Positions 36,122-46,069 of a stretch of 64,000 bases of DNA are shown here, piece by piece (positions within the stretch are counted from its first letter, which is position 1; every line of letters starts with the position of its first letter). Below the pieces are notes generated by a model. The model saw nothing but the letters and a program-made list of their open reading frames with translations. It did not search any database and had not been told where the DNA came from. The position numbers and the translations under genes are program-made. The stretch is from Brienomyrus brachyistius (taxonomy: Eukaryota > Chordata > Actinopteri > Osteoglossiformes > Mormyridae). The stretch spans positions 529,501 to 593,500 of the forward strand of contig NC_064538.1 in the NCBI RefSeq assembly GCF_023856365.1. Reading direction: 5' to 3'.

Positions 36122-36400
36122 TACATCCATCCATTTTCTATAACCACTCATCCTATTTAGGGACATGGGAGGTCTGGAGCCTAAGGAACAACCCAGGATG
36201 GGGCACCAACCCATCGCAGTGCACACTCACACACACACACCATTCACTCACACACTCACACACACACACCATTCACTCACACACTCACACACACACACCA
36301 TTCACTCACACACTCACACACAGACCCTTCACTCACTCAAACACCATTCACTCACACACCATTCACACCTATGGGCAATTTGGTAACTCAAGACTTTGAT
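36122..36400 (-). repeat. SINE, family A, minus strand, with CA-rich 29-bp expansion
   Basis: Starts CATCCATCCATTTTCTATAA, then GGGGCACCAACCCATCGCAG. Three ~29-bp units combine (CA)n with CCATTCACTCACACACTC (36226-36330). It ends CCTATGGGCAATTTGGTAAC. The unit expands the part of the SINE that is also expanded in the copy at 56030. Confidence 0.75.
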
Positions 36401-36404
36401 CAAT

Positions 36405-37850
36405 CTCCATGGCCTGCGTGATAGCATGCTTTATCAATAATCTATATTTTAACATTTATACTGATCTATTTTTAGCTGGCAGGCTTTGGTCATTTGTGGG
36501 GTCAAAGTGGGTAAAAATTTGCACAGTTTATGATATTGTTTGCACTATACAGTATGTAGAAATCAATGGCACACACTTTTTTTATATAGTTCATAACCTG
36601 CATCTGCTTTAAAGCTCTCACTCCTGCCTTGCTTTGGAGAAACTCCAAGATGCCTGCGAATAATCATGTGCTTGCCAAATAAATGGAGGGAGATTCCCTT
36701 CGGCACCATTAAGGTGCGGCCCAGGTCCTGGGGTCCGGTCAGCAGCCCATCACGGCTGCTCTCTGAGCAGCACACAAGACGGCCAGCCTGTTTTGGAGAC
36801 CTCTAAAGGAGATGCAGCCCCTTCACCTCATTCCCTCTCCTTGAGAAAGACGAGGTGGCCCCCCAGGCAGTCGAAGGTGGGCCAGAAGCTGCTTTATTTA
36901 GATTCTTTAGCTAATACTGATAGCTTTCACCTGTGTATACAGCTTGGTAATTTACTGAAACATTTAAGGTTAAACACCTAAACTAAAGGTACAACATCTA
37001 GCTTCTTTTGGGGACTTTAGCCAACAACCTTCAGGTCACGAATCAATGGCCTTATCTAACTGCTACCCGCCGAGGGTTTTTGTACATGTCACTCCTACAT
37101 CCTGTATCGCTCCCGTGTTCCGGATTTTCAGACAGGAGCGGGTGGAATGAGCTCACCGTGTATCGATGAGGTTAAATTCTGACCTACAGACACAGCTGGC
37201 CTACCAAGGCAATATGTGCGTGACCTGGAGTAGTTTACCCATGTGCTCATTTCCATAGACAATCTAGTACATGACAGGCAATAGTGGCACATCTCCAGCA
37301 CTTCAGCACATACATCAACTCCAACACGCTGCCAGCCTCTTCATCGTCTGCGAATGAATCCATGCAAATGGGATGAGCTCCCTTATCCTGGAGGGAATGT
37401 AAGCGACACCTGCAGCCGCACTTGTGCCCTGGGCACCTAAGGCCATAGAACACTCAGGAACCATGGGGAGAATGTCGAAAATTGTACAGTAGGGTTCATA
37501 CAGTAAAAAAAATGTGGTGCAAGTGGTAATATTGTGAGGTAACCGGTTCCTGTATTTTTGTAGGTCTAATTGATTCCAGATGGTTAATGAATCTGGTGGT
37601 CAGTAATTTTATTGATGGAAAGCTGGTGAAGAAAGTAGGTGTCTTCCTTCCGAACACACCTGCATCTCTGCATGGGATGGAGGATCTCAGGGCGCAGGAC
37701 ACATCAGTTACCAAAGAGGCAGGATGGTGTGGGATTCATCATGAGGAGACAAAGTATTAGTCATCTCTTCCGCTAAGGATCTCCAGTTTCTAGCACACCT
37801 CTGTCTCGATCTTCATGCTCCTGTGTTCTCCTGGAAGCAAGAGGAACTAC
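36405..37850. other. Non-coding stretch, no feature recognised
   Basis: Short ORFs on both strands without motifs. Confidence 0.45.
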
Positions 37851-37859
37851 TACCCTAGA

Positions 37860-38610
37860 GTCACTCCAAGTGTCTAACCATTCCTCGTCATGCTGTATCC
37901 GTTGATTATAGGCCTGTAAACTGTTAGATTTCTTACTTCCTTCCTTTGATCCCTGCTTTGGTACAAGTCCAGACTGCAACCATGAAGGTAGACTTCTGTA
38001 GTGCTTATAATCTCATTAGAAGGGGAAGAAAATGAGATGGAATTTCACACCACTAGGGGGCACTTTGAGTATCTGGTTATGTTGTATTGTGTCACTAATG
38101 CTCTGTGTTACATTTGTTTTTATAAATAATGAGATCTTCCAAGAGATGGTGAATAAATTTCTGATAGTGTATATTGATGACCTGCTCCTCTACTCCCCCA
38201 GCATAGCTGCCCACCAGGATCATATAAACTAGGTTCTTCAGACTATCAGAGAAAGTAACCTGTATTCTAAGGTGGAGAAATGTGAGTTTTATAAAACTAT
38301 TTGCTTACATCTTACGACTGGAGGGAGTTTGCATGAATGATAACAAGGTTTCTGATTTGCTGCTGATTTGAACCGAGAGCTGTGAAGGACTCGCAATACT
38401 TCCAAGACCTTACAAATTTTACCGGAGATTCATCTGAAACTTCAGTAAAGGTGGAACACCATTTTAATCTCTCTCAATCGTAAGGCAGCAAAGCGGATCG
38501 TGTTGAATGACTCAACAACAGCTCAAGGATCTTTTTATCACTGTACTAGTTCTCAAACAATCTGATGCGACACACAGTCAGAGTTGGTTGCCTTATCTCA
38601 ACATCTTCAT
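37860..38610 (+). pseudogene. Ty3/gypsy LTR-retrotransposon pol (reverse transcriptase) remnant
   Basis: Read in several frames on the plus strand. Parts in order are: SVDYRPVN (about 37900), LPLIPALVQVQTATMKVDF and SAYNLI (about 37945-38015), FINNEIFQEMVNKFLIVYIDDLLLYS (positions 38121-38200, containing the catalytic YIDD), then HQDHIN, a SKVEKCEFYKT zone (about 38265-38300), a degraded FYRRF zone (about 38417-38440) and QQLKDLFITVLVLKQSD (38513-38570). These follow the order of the RT domain and its connection in gypsy-type pol. At least three frame breaks occur. No LTRs, gag, protease or integrase were recognised next to it. Confidence 0.8.
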
Positions 38611-38739
38611 ATGCTTCTTAAATTCTTCCCCTGCATGTTGTCTTCCTACAAGCTTTTTTATGCATGAAGAAACTAGGGAACAAGGAAGCCATTAGCTGGC
38701 AGGGGTCACTCATCCTTTTGTAGGGGTGTGAGAAGCTAA

Positions 38740-38870
38740 GCAAGCCAGGTGGGCATTCCTATTAGGGGCGGGTCTGAGGGTGGGCATTCCTATCAGGGGC
38801 GGGGCTAAGGGTGGGCAGGGCTAATGGCATGCTGGGCTAAGGGTGGGCAGTGCCCACCCAAATGCATTGC
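38740..38870 (+). repeat. GGGCGGG/GGGTGGGCA short tandem-like repeat
   Basis: Units such as GGTGGGCATTCCTATTAGGGGC occur twice, followed by GGGCTAAGGGTGGGCAG twice, and end in GTGCCCACCC, which is inverted relative to GGGTGGGCA. Nature unknown. Confidence 0.5.
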
Positions 38871-39039
38871 CTGCCAGCCCAGTGGTTCAACCGACCACAA
38901 GTCCATCGACAGCTTTTATCGTCACAACTCCCCCTCCCTCAATCAACTGGACACCAGACGACCCATTAAGATCCCTGAAACAACTCAAACCCAGGAAGCA
39001 CCTAGCATTCCCAAATGCCCCCCCCCCAGTGTTTATTTA

Positions 39040-39350
39040 TTTAATTAATATTCTATAATATTCTGTTGCCAATGTTCTGTTTCTGTACTGTGTACTTTTA
39101 GATCTAATCTAATCTAAACTAATCTAATCTAATCTAATCTAATCATATGTTTTTGTATATTGTATGTATGCTGTATATTGCATGTGCTGTATATGTTGCG
39201 TGTATAATGTATGTAGTGTATGTATTGTATATCATTGTTCTCACTCTTCTAGCATTTGACATTTATTGTTGTTTATCGTTAAGTCATTTAAGTCTGCAGG
39301 ATGCTATGCAAAAAAGTATGTCATTGTACTTATTCAAATGACAACAGAGC
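39040..39350 (+). repeat. LINE-tail-like region with (AATCT)n
   Basis: GTGTACTTTTAGATCTAATC, then about eight AATCT/AATCA pentamers (39098-39145), a TGTATATTGTATG-rich stretch, and GTCATTGTACTTATTCAAAT with GACAAC near the end. It resembles a non-LTR 3' tail; the superfamily is uncertain. Confidence 0.45.
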
Positions 39351-39354
39351 TTTT

Positions 39355-40420
39355 GAATCCTGATGATGTATGAGATTTTGCAGTTTCCTGTTCTCTCTGT
39401 GCCAAATTCAAAACTCCTTGCTCATTGCCGGCAGGTGCCCTTGAATCATGGTCACAAGCGGCTGGGGATCTTATTACAGATTATCCTGGTTATTGCAGAT
39501 AGATGTTTAACCTCTCCTGGTTCTGACTAACATGGTGGACCTGTCTGGATGTGTATTAAATCAAATATTTAGGTGTTTTTGGATATCTGAAGATGTTGAG
39601 TGCATCTGAAATTGCTTACTTGTTTGTTATGCAGTAAGCGAAATATAGCATGTGATGTATGCAGTATGTCTGAACCCTCAGTATCCTCAGTATGGATGAG
39701 ACAGTATGCACCTAGATGACATACTACATTTCATGAAATTCTATCCCACAAGCCCACTGGATCTGCAACCAGAGATGAAATGAGTCGCTTGCTCAGACAT
39801 TTGTGTCAAGATGGCTGAGGAATTGTCATCTCTTTACAAATGTACAAAAGACCCAGTTACAAAAGTTGATTTGAATACGTGTCTTCTTCGTTGATTCTTC
39901 GTATTTAACTTTCACGGGGATCAAGCGATGCCATTTGTAAGCATTCAGGTTAGCTAATACACAAGCTGGTGACCTCAGTACTGTATGTCAGTGTGAATAT
40001 GTAATGTTCACATGCCTGCATACAGAATGTACTACACTAACGGTCAAGGACCAGGCTTCTAACGAAATCCAGTATAAGTATGTGACTTCGGATGCACCCA
40101 TTGTCACAGACCAAAGACTGAAATTTATATCTTGAGTATGCAGAACATTATGTGCTCATCTCTGAGATTTTTTCAAACTAAAGACTAGACTAAAAAGTTG
40201 AACAAGAAGTTTGGATTCGTTCTTAGACAGTATTGTATTGCTAGAGAGAAATGATTTGCTGTTCACTGTCCCACGCCCTTGCCCCCCCCCCCCCCCCCCC
40301 CCCGGAGCACAGGTCCGATTATCCACTTTGAACATCAAGCTCTGACCCCCCCCAAGAGGCTCAGGCCTTGATATATTAGTCCTTTTAAAACCATTAACCT
40401 TTATCCCCTATTGCTCATAA
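39355..40420. other. Non-coding stretch with long C run
   Basis: A run of 22 C lies at 40282-40303. No other feature recognised. Confidence 0.5.
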
Positions 40421-40424
40421 TGAG

Positions 40425-40545
40425 ACGAACTTTATTGATCAAGAGGGAAATTACTTAGAGGTTAAAGTGGAGATGCTAGGGACTGAACCCAAGATCTCAT
40501 AAATGCAAAGCATGGGCTCCATCGCTGGGCTGTTTTTCATGTCTC
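40425..40545 (-). repeat. tRNA-derived SINE, family D, with LINE-like tail
   Basis: On the minus strand: GCCCAGCGATGGAGCCCATG, a box B-like GGGTTCAGTCCC, then TTTCCCTCTTGATCAATAAA. The tail matches the region at 61905-61945, suggesting the SINE borrows the tail of a LINE family present in the window. Confidence 0.6.
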
Positions 40546-40549
40546 CCTG

Positions 40550-42290
40550 CTGAAGCTGTTGTGCTGCAGTCCTACCATCCACCCTGGCCGAGCCCCAGTC
40601 CCTTCTGCATGTCGGCGATCACCCTGCAGGTTCAGTCCACTCCATTTAGAGTGGCAGCGGTCATTTGCGGTTTCTGGTGGACGGGATGGAGACGACCATG
40701 AGGAGTCTCTCGTGGGACCCTGGCCACTTCCTGGACCCTTCACTCAGTGAGGTCTTTCGCTGCTCTTATCTGGATCCTCCTGGTCCTTCCCCACACAGTT
40801 GTCCACCTGGCAGAAAGACTAGGTCTTCTGTAGCTGCCCTTAGAGGGATTCAGTCACACCAGCATCCAGCCAATCTTCCCCTCACACCCAGTTTGGCCAT
40901 GCTGTGCCTCACTGGACTTTAAGCACACCTGAGCCTACTGGGTGTGAATGGAAGATTGGCTGGATGCTGGTGTGACTGAACAGAAGGCCTGACTCTACAG
41001 AAGGCCTGACCCTACAGAAGGCCTAGTCTTGTTTTTAACCAGCTCTTAGTGAGGCTCTGTGTGCCTCTCCATACTGAGCATTTGTTTCCTGGCTGTCCAG
41101 TTCCTGTGTAGAACTTCCTCCCGATGAATGGCTTTCCTTGCTCTTTGTATCGTGTTTAGGATTTGGTGATTTCCTACAAGTTGTACTTACCGGCTCAGTG
41201 ACATTCTGCTTGAGCGCTGACTGCAGATTTTCTAAAACGGTCCTCATTTGACTTCCTTTGTCTGGCATTGTCCTGCCATGACCCACTGCCTGCTTTTTTG
41301 ACTACATTTCATTCGGACTGTGATTTGTAAATAAGCTGTGGGCTTTTGCAACTCGATCTCATCAAAACATTACAGCTTTTGTGTTTGTTTCTTTGTCGGT
41401 AGTGATCAGACGGTTGCTCACGTAATTCCCTTGTATGCAATGTGAGCTTCTTTCCCCAAACTACTGTGTACTCTTAGGTTCCATCTACATGGGGCTAAAT
41501 CCTTAAATATTCAGGACGTCGCACCCCATGTTTAAATGATTAATGTGGACTCATCATTGCTGTTTATTTTCTTCCTGTGTTAGAAAATTCTGTGATGTTA
41601 AGAGGGACACCTCATTTGTACCAGTGGAAAGTTGAGATGGTTTGTCATGCTTGAGTTAAGCGGCGTTCCTCAATGCTGCGTCTCAGCCATTTGTGATAAT
41701 CTATGACATCCTGGCATCTCTTCAGTGCTGCTGAACACGAATCGTCTTTCAATTGCATGAATGATTCAAATAGCGTTTTATTTTAATTTGTTTTGCCAAT
41801 TGTTTTGAGAAGCTTACAGAAAAGAAAATTAATACGTGCCTATTGAAATCAAATAATAAACAAGAATGTTTTACTTTCTTCATCATTGAGAAATTAAATA
41901 AGAACAGAACTTGTAGTTACTCAGATTCCACAAGGTCCCTGCCGTCTAACAAACTAAACCAGCACTAAGTAACGCATAGAGGCTCCCTGGGTTACGATGA
42001 TCTGTGTTACTGTGTTTCGACTTTACGATGGGTGTGGTTACTCATTAATTACATGAGATATCCAACTTTTTTTTTTTTAAAAATAGGCTTTGTGTTAATG
42101 ATTTTTCCGAAATGTAGGCTAATGCAACTGTTCTAAGCATGTTTAAGGTAGGCTGGGCTATGCTATAATGTTTGTTAGGCGAGGTGTACTGTATTAAAAT
42201 GCATGTTCACCTTACGATAGGTTTGTCGGCATGTAACCCCGCAGTCCACATGGCTGTGTAAACGCAGCCTAATATCACTGTATTGTACTT
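40550..42290. other. Non-coding stretch
   Basis: Contains a local inverted duplication: CAGTCACACCAGCATCCAGC and CCAATCTTCC at 40850-40885 recur inverted at 40944-40980 (GAAGATTGGCTGGATGCTGG). CAGAAGGCCTGAC(C/T)CTACAG is also tandemly repeated at about 40980-41030. No exon recognised. Confidence 0.5.
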
Positions 42291-42638
42291 TCCCATTAAC
42301 ACTAGAACTGCCAAATCTACGCAAATTTGCGTAAATTCCCTGGGCCTAACACCTACTAGCATCCCTGCTGAGAGTTTCTTGGGCCATTGTCCTCCTGCTT
42401 TTGTTGTGCAAACACACCCATTACCTGTGAGGCCTGGCACATTTGCATTTTTTTACTCAGAGCAGCTAAAATCCAAGGCAGGCTAAACCTCTGTGTGTGA
42501 CATGGAAACCTTCACAAAAGTCTGCCATATCTATACCAAATATCCCACATGCTGACTGACCTGCAAATATGAAAGACACACATTCACAAAATATATGGAA
42601 GCACAAGTCTGTTTTATTTATAAAAAGAATTGAGTGTT

Positions 42639-43642
42639 TCAAACTTTGCAGTGTTTGCAGACCCAGTGACCATCATCCCTGCATTTGGCGCAAGTGAATT
42701 TGTAACACTTTGCACTGGTAAACCTGCTGCGGTTTCTGTTGCAGTTCTCCTGTACCTGACACTGAGTTGTCCATACAAGTCCTGGCACAGCAGCAGCCTT
42801 CCTCTGTCCCCATAGCCTTTTGTGGCATAAATTGGCAATGGAGTTCCTTGGCTAGATGACTCAAAAATAATCTTCTTTTGCCTTCCCACCCTGTACATGC
42901 CTTGTACAGAACGTAGGAATTTGCCACCACCAGGTCCAGCATGTTGTAAAATACAGCTACTGGCCACCTGCATGTTGCTGCTCTTACGGAATACATGCGC
43001 GCCATTTGGTCCAACACATTTACACCACACTATAACAGCAGAGAGAGAGAGAGTCATGAGTGTATTTGCTTTTTTTCTACCTTCTTTCTATATAGGCCTG
43101 TATAGTACATATCAGAAAACATTGTAGCACTGATGTAAAATTATACACACATTCACATACCTTCATGTGGTTATAGTCTGTTATCGTGTTGGGTTTCCTC
43201 TTTCTGCCTTCACAGATCGCCACATCTTGGTCCAAGGAACTCAGAACACACACAATCTTGTTTTTTTAGGTGCATAAATTGTCAAGGAGACACTGCCACT
43301 TCTAAGCACTGACGCGGAGAATTCCTCTTGCTGTGCAGTGTCCTTTGAAATTGGAGGAAGTTCATACCAAACTTTATTCCCTGTGCTCAGTAGTGTTGTT
43401 TTGCGCTGAAGCAGTCTGTGTGACAGTGCCAGTGAGGTGAAGAAATTGTCCGTTGTGACATTTCTCCCGTCATCCAGAAATGGCTCCATCAGACTCATGA
43501 CCATGTTCTCTGCCAGCCTCTCCCTTTTCTGGTGACTGGGGTCCTTTCCCAAGTTAGGGGACACGTTGCAGACGTATTTGGTCTCCAAATCCGTGGCCAT
43601 CCAGAACTTGATCCCAAATTTGTCCGGCTTGGATGCGATATA
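42639..43642 (-). pseudogene. piggyBac transposase C-terminal half, with a likely intron (left arm)
   Basis: Minus-strand remnant of a DDE transposase (DDE_Tnp_1_7 type) for cut-and-paste transposition at TTAA. From upstream: [11 protein letters not shown], then the first catalytic Asp in [13 protein letters not shown], the second catalytic Asp in TTDNFFTS, and APKKT. A frameshift follows at an A7 run (43261-43267), after which SSLDQDVAICEG and RKRKP continue in another frame. A 131-bp GT-AG segment (43160 to 43030) sits at a codon boundary before CGVNVLDQMARMYS. Here the third catalytic Asp of the usual GVDxLDQM is Asn. WPVAVFYNMLDL and KELHCQ follow. A second frameshift lies at about 42770-42830. 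A Cys/His zinc-binding tail (CQV...CN...C..C..C...HWVCKHC) ends at TGA 42639-42641. The N-terminus is missing because L2 sequence begins at about 43643. Confidence 0.88.
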
Positions 43643-44630
43643 CCAAGTGACATGGAATGGATCCACATCTACTCCACGTTGTCTTTCCACCGGTGTCCCT
43701 CAGGGCTCGGTTCTTGGCCCTCTCCTATTCTCCCTCTACACTAAATCTCTTGGCGAAGTTATATCCTCACATGGCTTCTCCTACCACTGCTATGCCGATG
43801 ACACTCAACTCATCCTCTCCTTCCCTCCCTCAGACACTCATGTCTCCACTAAGATCTCTACATGCTTGGCAGACATCTCATCTTGGATGACCACTCACCA
43901 GCTAAAACTCAAAACTAGTAAAACTGAGTTGCTTTACATCCCGGCTGACTCATCCCCCCTCCAGGACCTTGCGATCTCCTTTGACAACTCCCTGATCCGT
44001 CCTTCGGTTTCTGCTAGAAACCTTGGAGTTACCATAGATGATCGGTTGTCATTTTCCTCACATATCACCAGTCTTTCTCGCTCTTGTCGGTTTCTCCTCT
44101 TTAACATCAGGAGGATACGTCCATTTCTTTCCACCCAGGCTACCCAGATACTCGTCCAGTCCCTCGTCATCTCACGCCTTGACTACTGCAACTCGCTTCT
44201 AGCGGGTTTACCACTGAGCGCCATCCGTCCCCTCCAACTGATTCAGAATGCAGCTGCTCGTCTTGTTTTCATCCTTCCCAAGTTCTCCCACACCACTCCT
44301 TTGCTGCGCTCCCTCCACTGGCTTCCTGTAGCTGCACGCATCAGATTCAAAACACTGATGCTCGCATACAAAGCCAAAAATTCTCTGGCACCATCCTACC
44401 TAAAGGACCTCATCACACCCCGCTCTGCACCACGATCTCTCCGATCCTCCAGCACTGCTCGACTGGTCCCACCTCCCCTCAAGGCACAAGGAAGACACGC
44501 ATCTCGGTTCTTCTCTGTCCTGGCACCTAATTGATGGAATGAACTCCCCCTAGATGTCCGAACAGCTGAATCCTTGAATGTCTTCAAGCGACGACTCAAA
44601 ACTTTTCTTTTTCAGAAATACCTGACGTAG
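43643..44630 (+). pseudogene. L2-type reverse transcriptase C-terminal part
   Basis: Open on the plus strand to a stop at 44532-44534, then open again in the same frame to TAG 44628-44630. Motifs are [10 protein letters not shown] (start of the fragment), [17 protein letters not shown], the catalytic YADD (43791-43802), [52 protein letters not shown] and, after the premature stop, WNELPLDVR with FKRRLKTFLFQKY. This is the usual order for the RT and C-terminal region of L2/CR1-type LINEs. Apart from the missing 5' part and the single in-frame TGA the frame is intact, so the insertion is fairly young. The endonuclease domain is absent. Confidence 0.88.
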
Positions 44631-44851
44631 AACTTCTATATTCTTACTCGACTCTTTTTCTGGTGTGTGTTTTAAAAAAATAAAATAAAATAAAAATTCT
44701 GCACTACTCAATGGCGTTCTCAGAGATAGTATTCGTAGCTGGGGTCCTTATTGAGCTAGCATCGGAAATTCATTGCAGAGTCTCAAAGCACTTATGTAAG
44801 TCGCTCTGGCTAAGGGCGTCTGCCAAATCCTGTAAATGTAAATGTAAATAT
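43643..44851 (+). mobile_element. 5'-truncated L2-clade LINE inserted in piggyBac
   Basis: Begins inside the reverse transcriptase domain directly after the piggyBac sequence and ends with a UnaL2-like tail: AAGTCGCTCTGGCTAAGGGC and GTCTGCCAAATCC, then TGTAAA repeats. This tail type is known from L2/UnaL2 elements and their partner SINEs in fish, where it is recognised by the element's reverse transcriptase. 5' truncation is normal for target-primed insertion. Confidence 0.85.
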
Positions 44852-44856
44852 ACTGC

Positions 44857-46065
44857 ATGGACAATGAACCTTGGTCGAGAACAGCTGTACATCTATGTTC
44901 ATGTGTTCTCCTGGAGTGAAACTTTCAGCACAGTTCTTGGTGAAGGCTGGCAGAGAACGTGGTCATGAGTCTGATGGAGTCATTTCTGGATGACGGGAGA
45001 AATGTCACAATGGACAATTTCTTCACCTCACTGTCACTGTCACACAGACTGCTTCACTTTACTGGGCATGGTGAATAACGTTTGCCGTGAACTTCCTCCA
45101 TTGGCAAAGGACACTGCACAGGGAGAGGAATTCTCCACGTCAGTGTTTAGAATGGCGCGCATGTATTCAGTACGAGCAGCAACAAGCAAGTGGCCAGTAG
45201 CTGTGTTTTACAACATGCTGGACTTGGTGGCGGTGAATGCCTACGTTCTGTACAAAGCATCTACAGGGTGGAAAGGAAAAAGAAGATTGTTTCCGATTCT
45301 TCTAGCCAAGGAACTCCATTGCCAAATACAGGGATGATGGTCACTGGGTTTTCAAACGCTGCAAACACAGACTTTGAAAGATAGACAGACTGTGTGGGAC
45401 AGTAACCACTGAGACAAAAGGCAGAAAGATGACGAAGAGATGAACCTGGAACTGAGGCACGGATACATCAATTTTTACATGAACAGCCAAACATGCAAAG
45501 CTGGAGAGATCACACAAAAACAAAATTCACTTTTGGTGTTATAATTCAGTGATGGCCAATGAAAATGAAATGACATTTTATTCTGTATGTGTATGAGCAT
45601 GTCAAAAACCATGGACCATGACTTCACTCAGCTTATGACATTTATATACAAACATGCATTGGAGACTGAAGTGTTAGCATGTTTTCATTTTATTCATTTC
45701 ATTCTATTAGCAACTTTTCATTCTATTTTCACTCAATTTGTTTTATAAATAACACAGACTTGTGTTTCCATATATTTTGTGAATGTGCGTCTTTCATATT
45801 TGCAGGTCAGTCAGCGTGTGGGATATTTGGTATAGATATGGCAGACTTTTGTGAAGGTTTCCATGTCACACACAGAGGTTTAGCCTGCCTTGGATTTGAG
45901 CTACTCTGAGTAAAAAATGCAAATGCGCCAGGCCTCACAGGTAATGGGTGTGTTTGCACAACAAAAGCAGGAGGAGGATGGGGCTGAAGACCTGCGAAAA
46001 TCACAGCAGGGGTGACAAACACCTTGGGACTCTCAGCAGAGAATAAAAACTCGGTAAATCTAGTG
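44857..46065 (+). mobile_element. piggyBac right arm (inverted partner)
   Basis: Plus-strand copy of the same family as 42300-43642. The first ~90 bp (44857-44945) match nothing recognised in the left arm. From 44946 the matching part begins (GGCTGGCAGAGAACGTGGTC). It ends at CTAGTG before TTAA. The 3' untranslated part (45380-46065) matches the left arm inverted, except near the tip. Confidence 0.8.
44946..45377 (+). pseudogene. piggyBac transposase remnant, internally deleted (right arm)
   Basis: Contains AENVVMSLMESFLDD-like sequence across frames, then the second catalytic Asp region (MDNFFTS in frame terms), NNVCRELPPLAKDTAQGEEF and STSVF. It is then joined directly to RMARMYSVRAAT, so the intron, the region before it and the GVDxLDQM motif are deleted. 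WPVAVFYNMLDLVAVNAYVLYKASTGW follows (given as positions 45196-45276). After KELHCQI a further deletion leads to a short HWVFKRC end and TGA at 45375-45377. It is more damaged than the left arm and lacks most of the zinc-binding tail. Confidence 0.82.
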
Positions 46066-46069
46066 TTAA

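Larger units (their letters stand above)
42300..46065. mobile_element. Inverted composite of two piggyBac 3' halves around an L2 insertion
   Basis: TTAA occurs at 42296-42299 and 46066-46069, and both outer ends read CACTAG inward. The left half (42300 to about 43642) carries transposase on the minus strand; the right half (about 44857-46065) carries it on the plus strand. Sequence outside the coding parts (for example 42530-42620 against 45700-45840) is nearly identical in inverted orientation by eye, while the outermost ~100 bp differ. So both outer ends are the same (3') side of the element, and neither half contains the transposase N-terminus. Confidence 0.8.

Noticed and set aside
43566..43642. 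N-terminal part of the long L2 frame
   Set aside because: These codons are antisense piggyBac sequence that happens to be open in frame with the L2 fragment.
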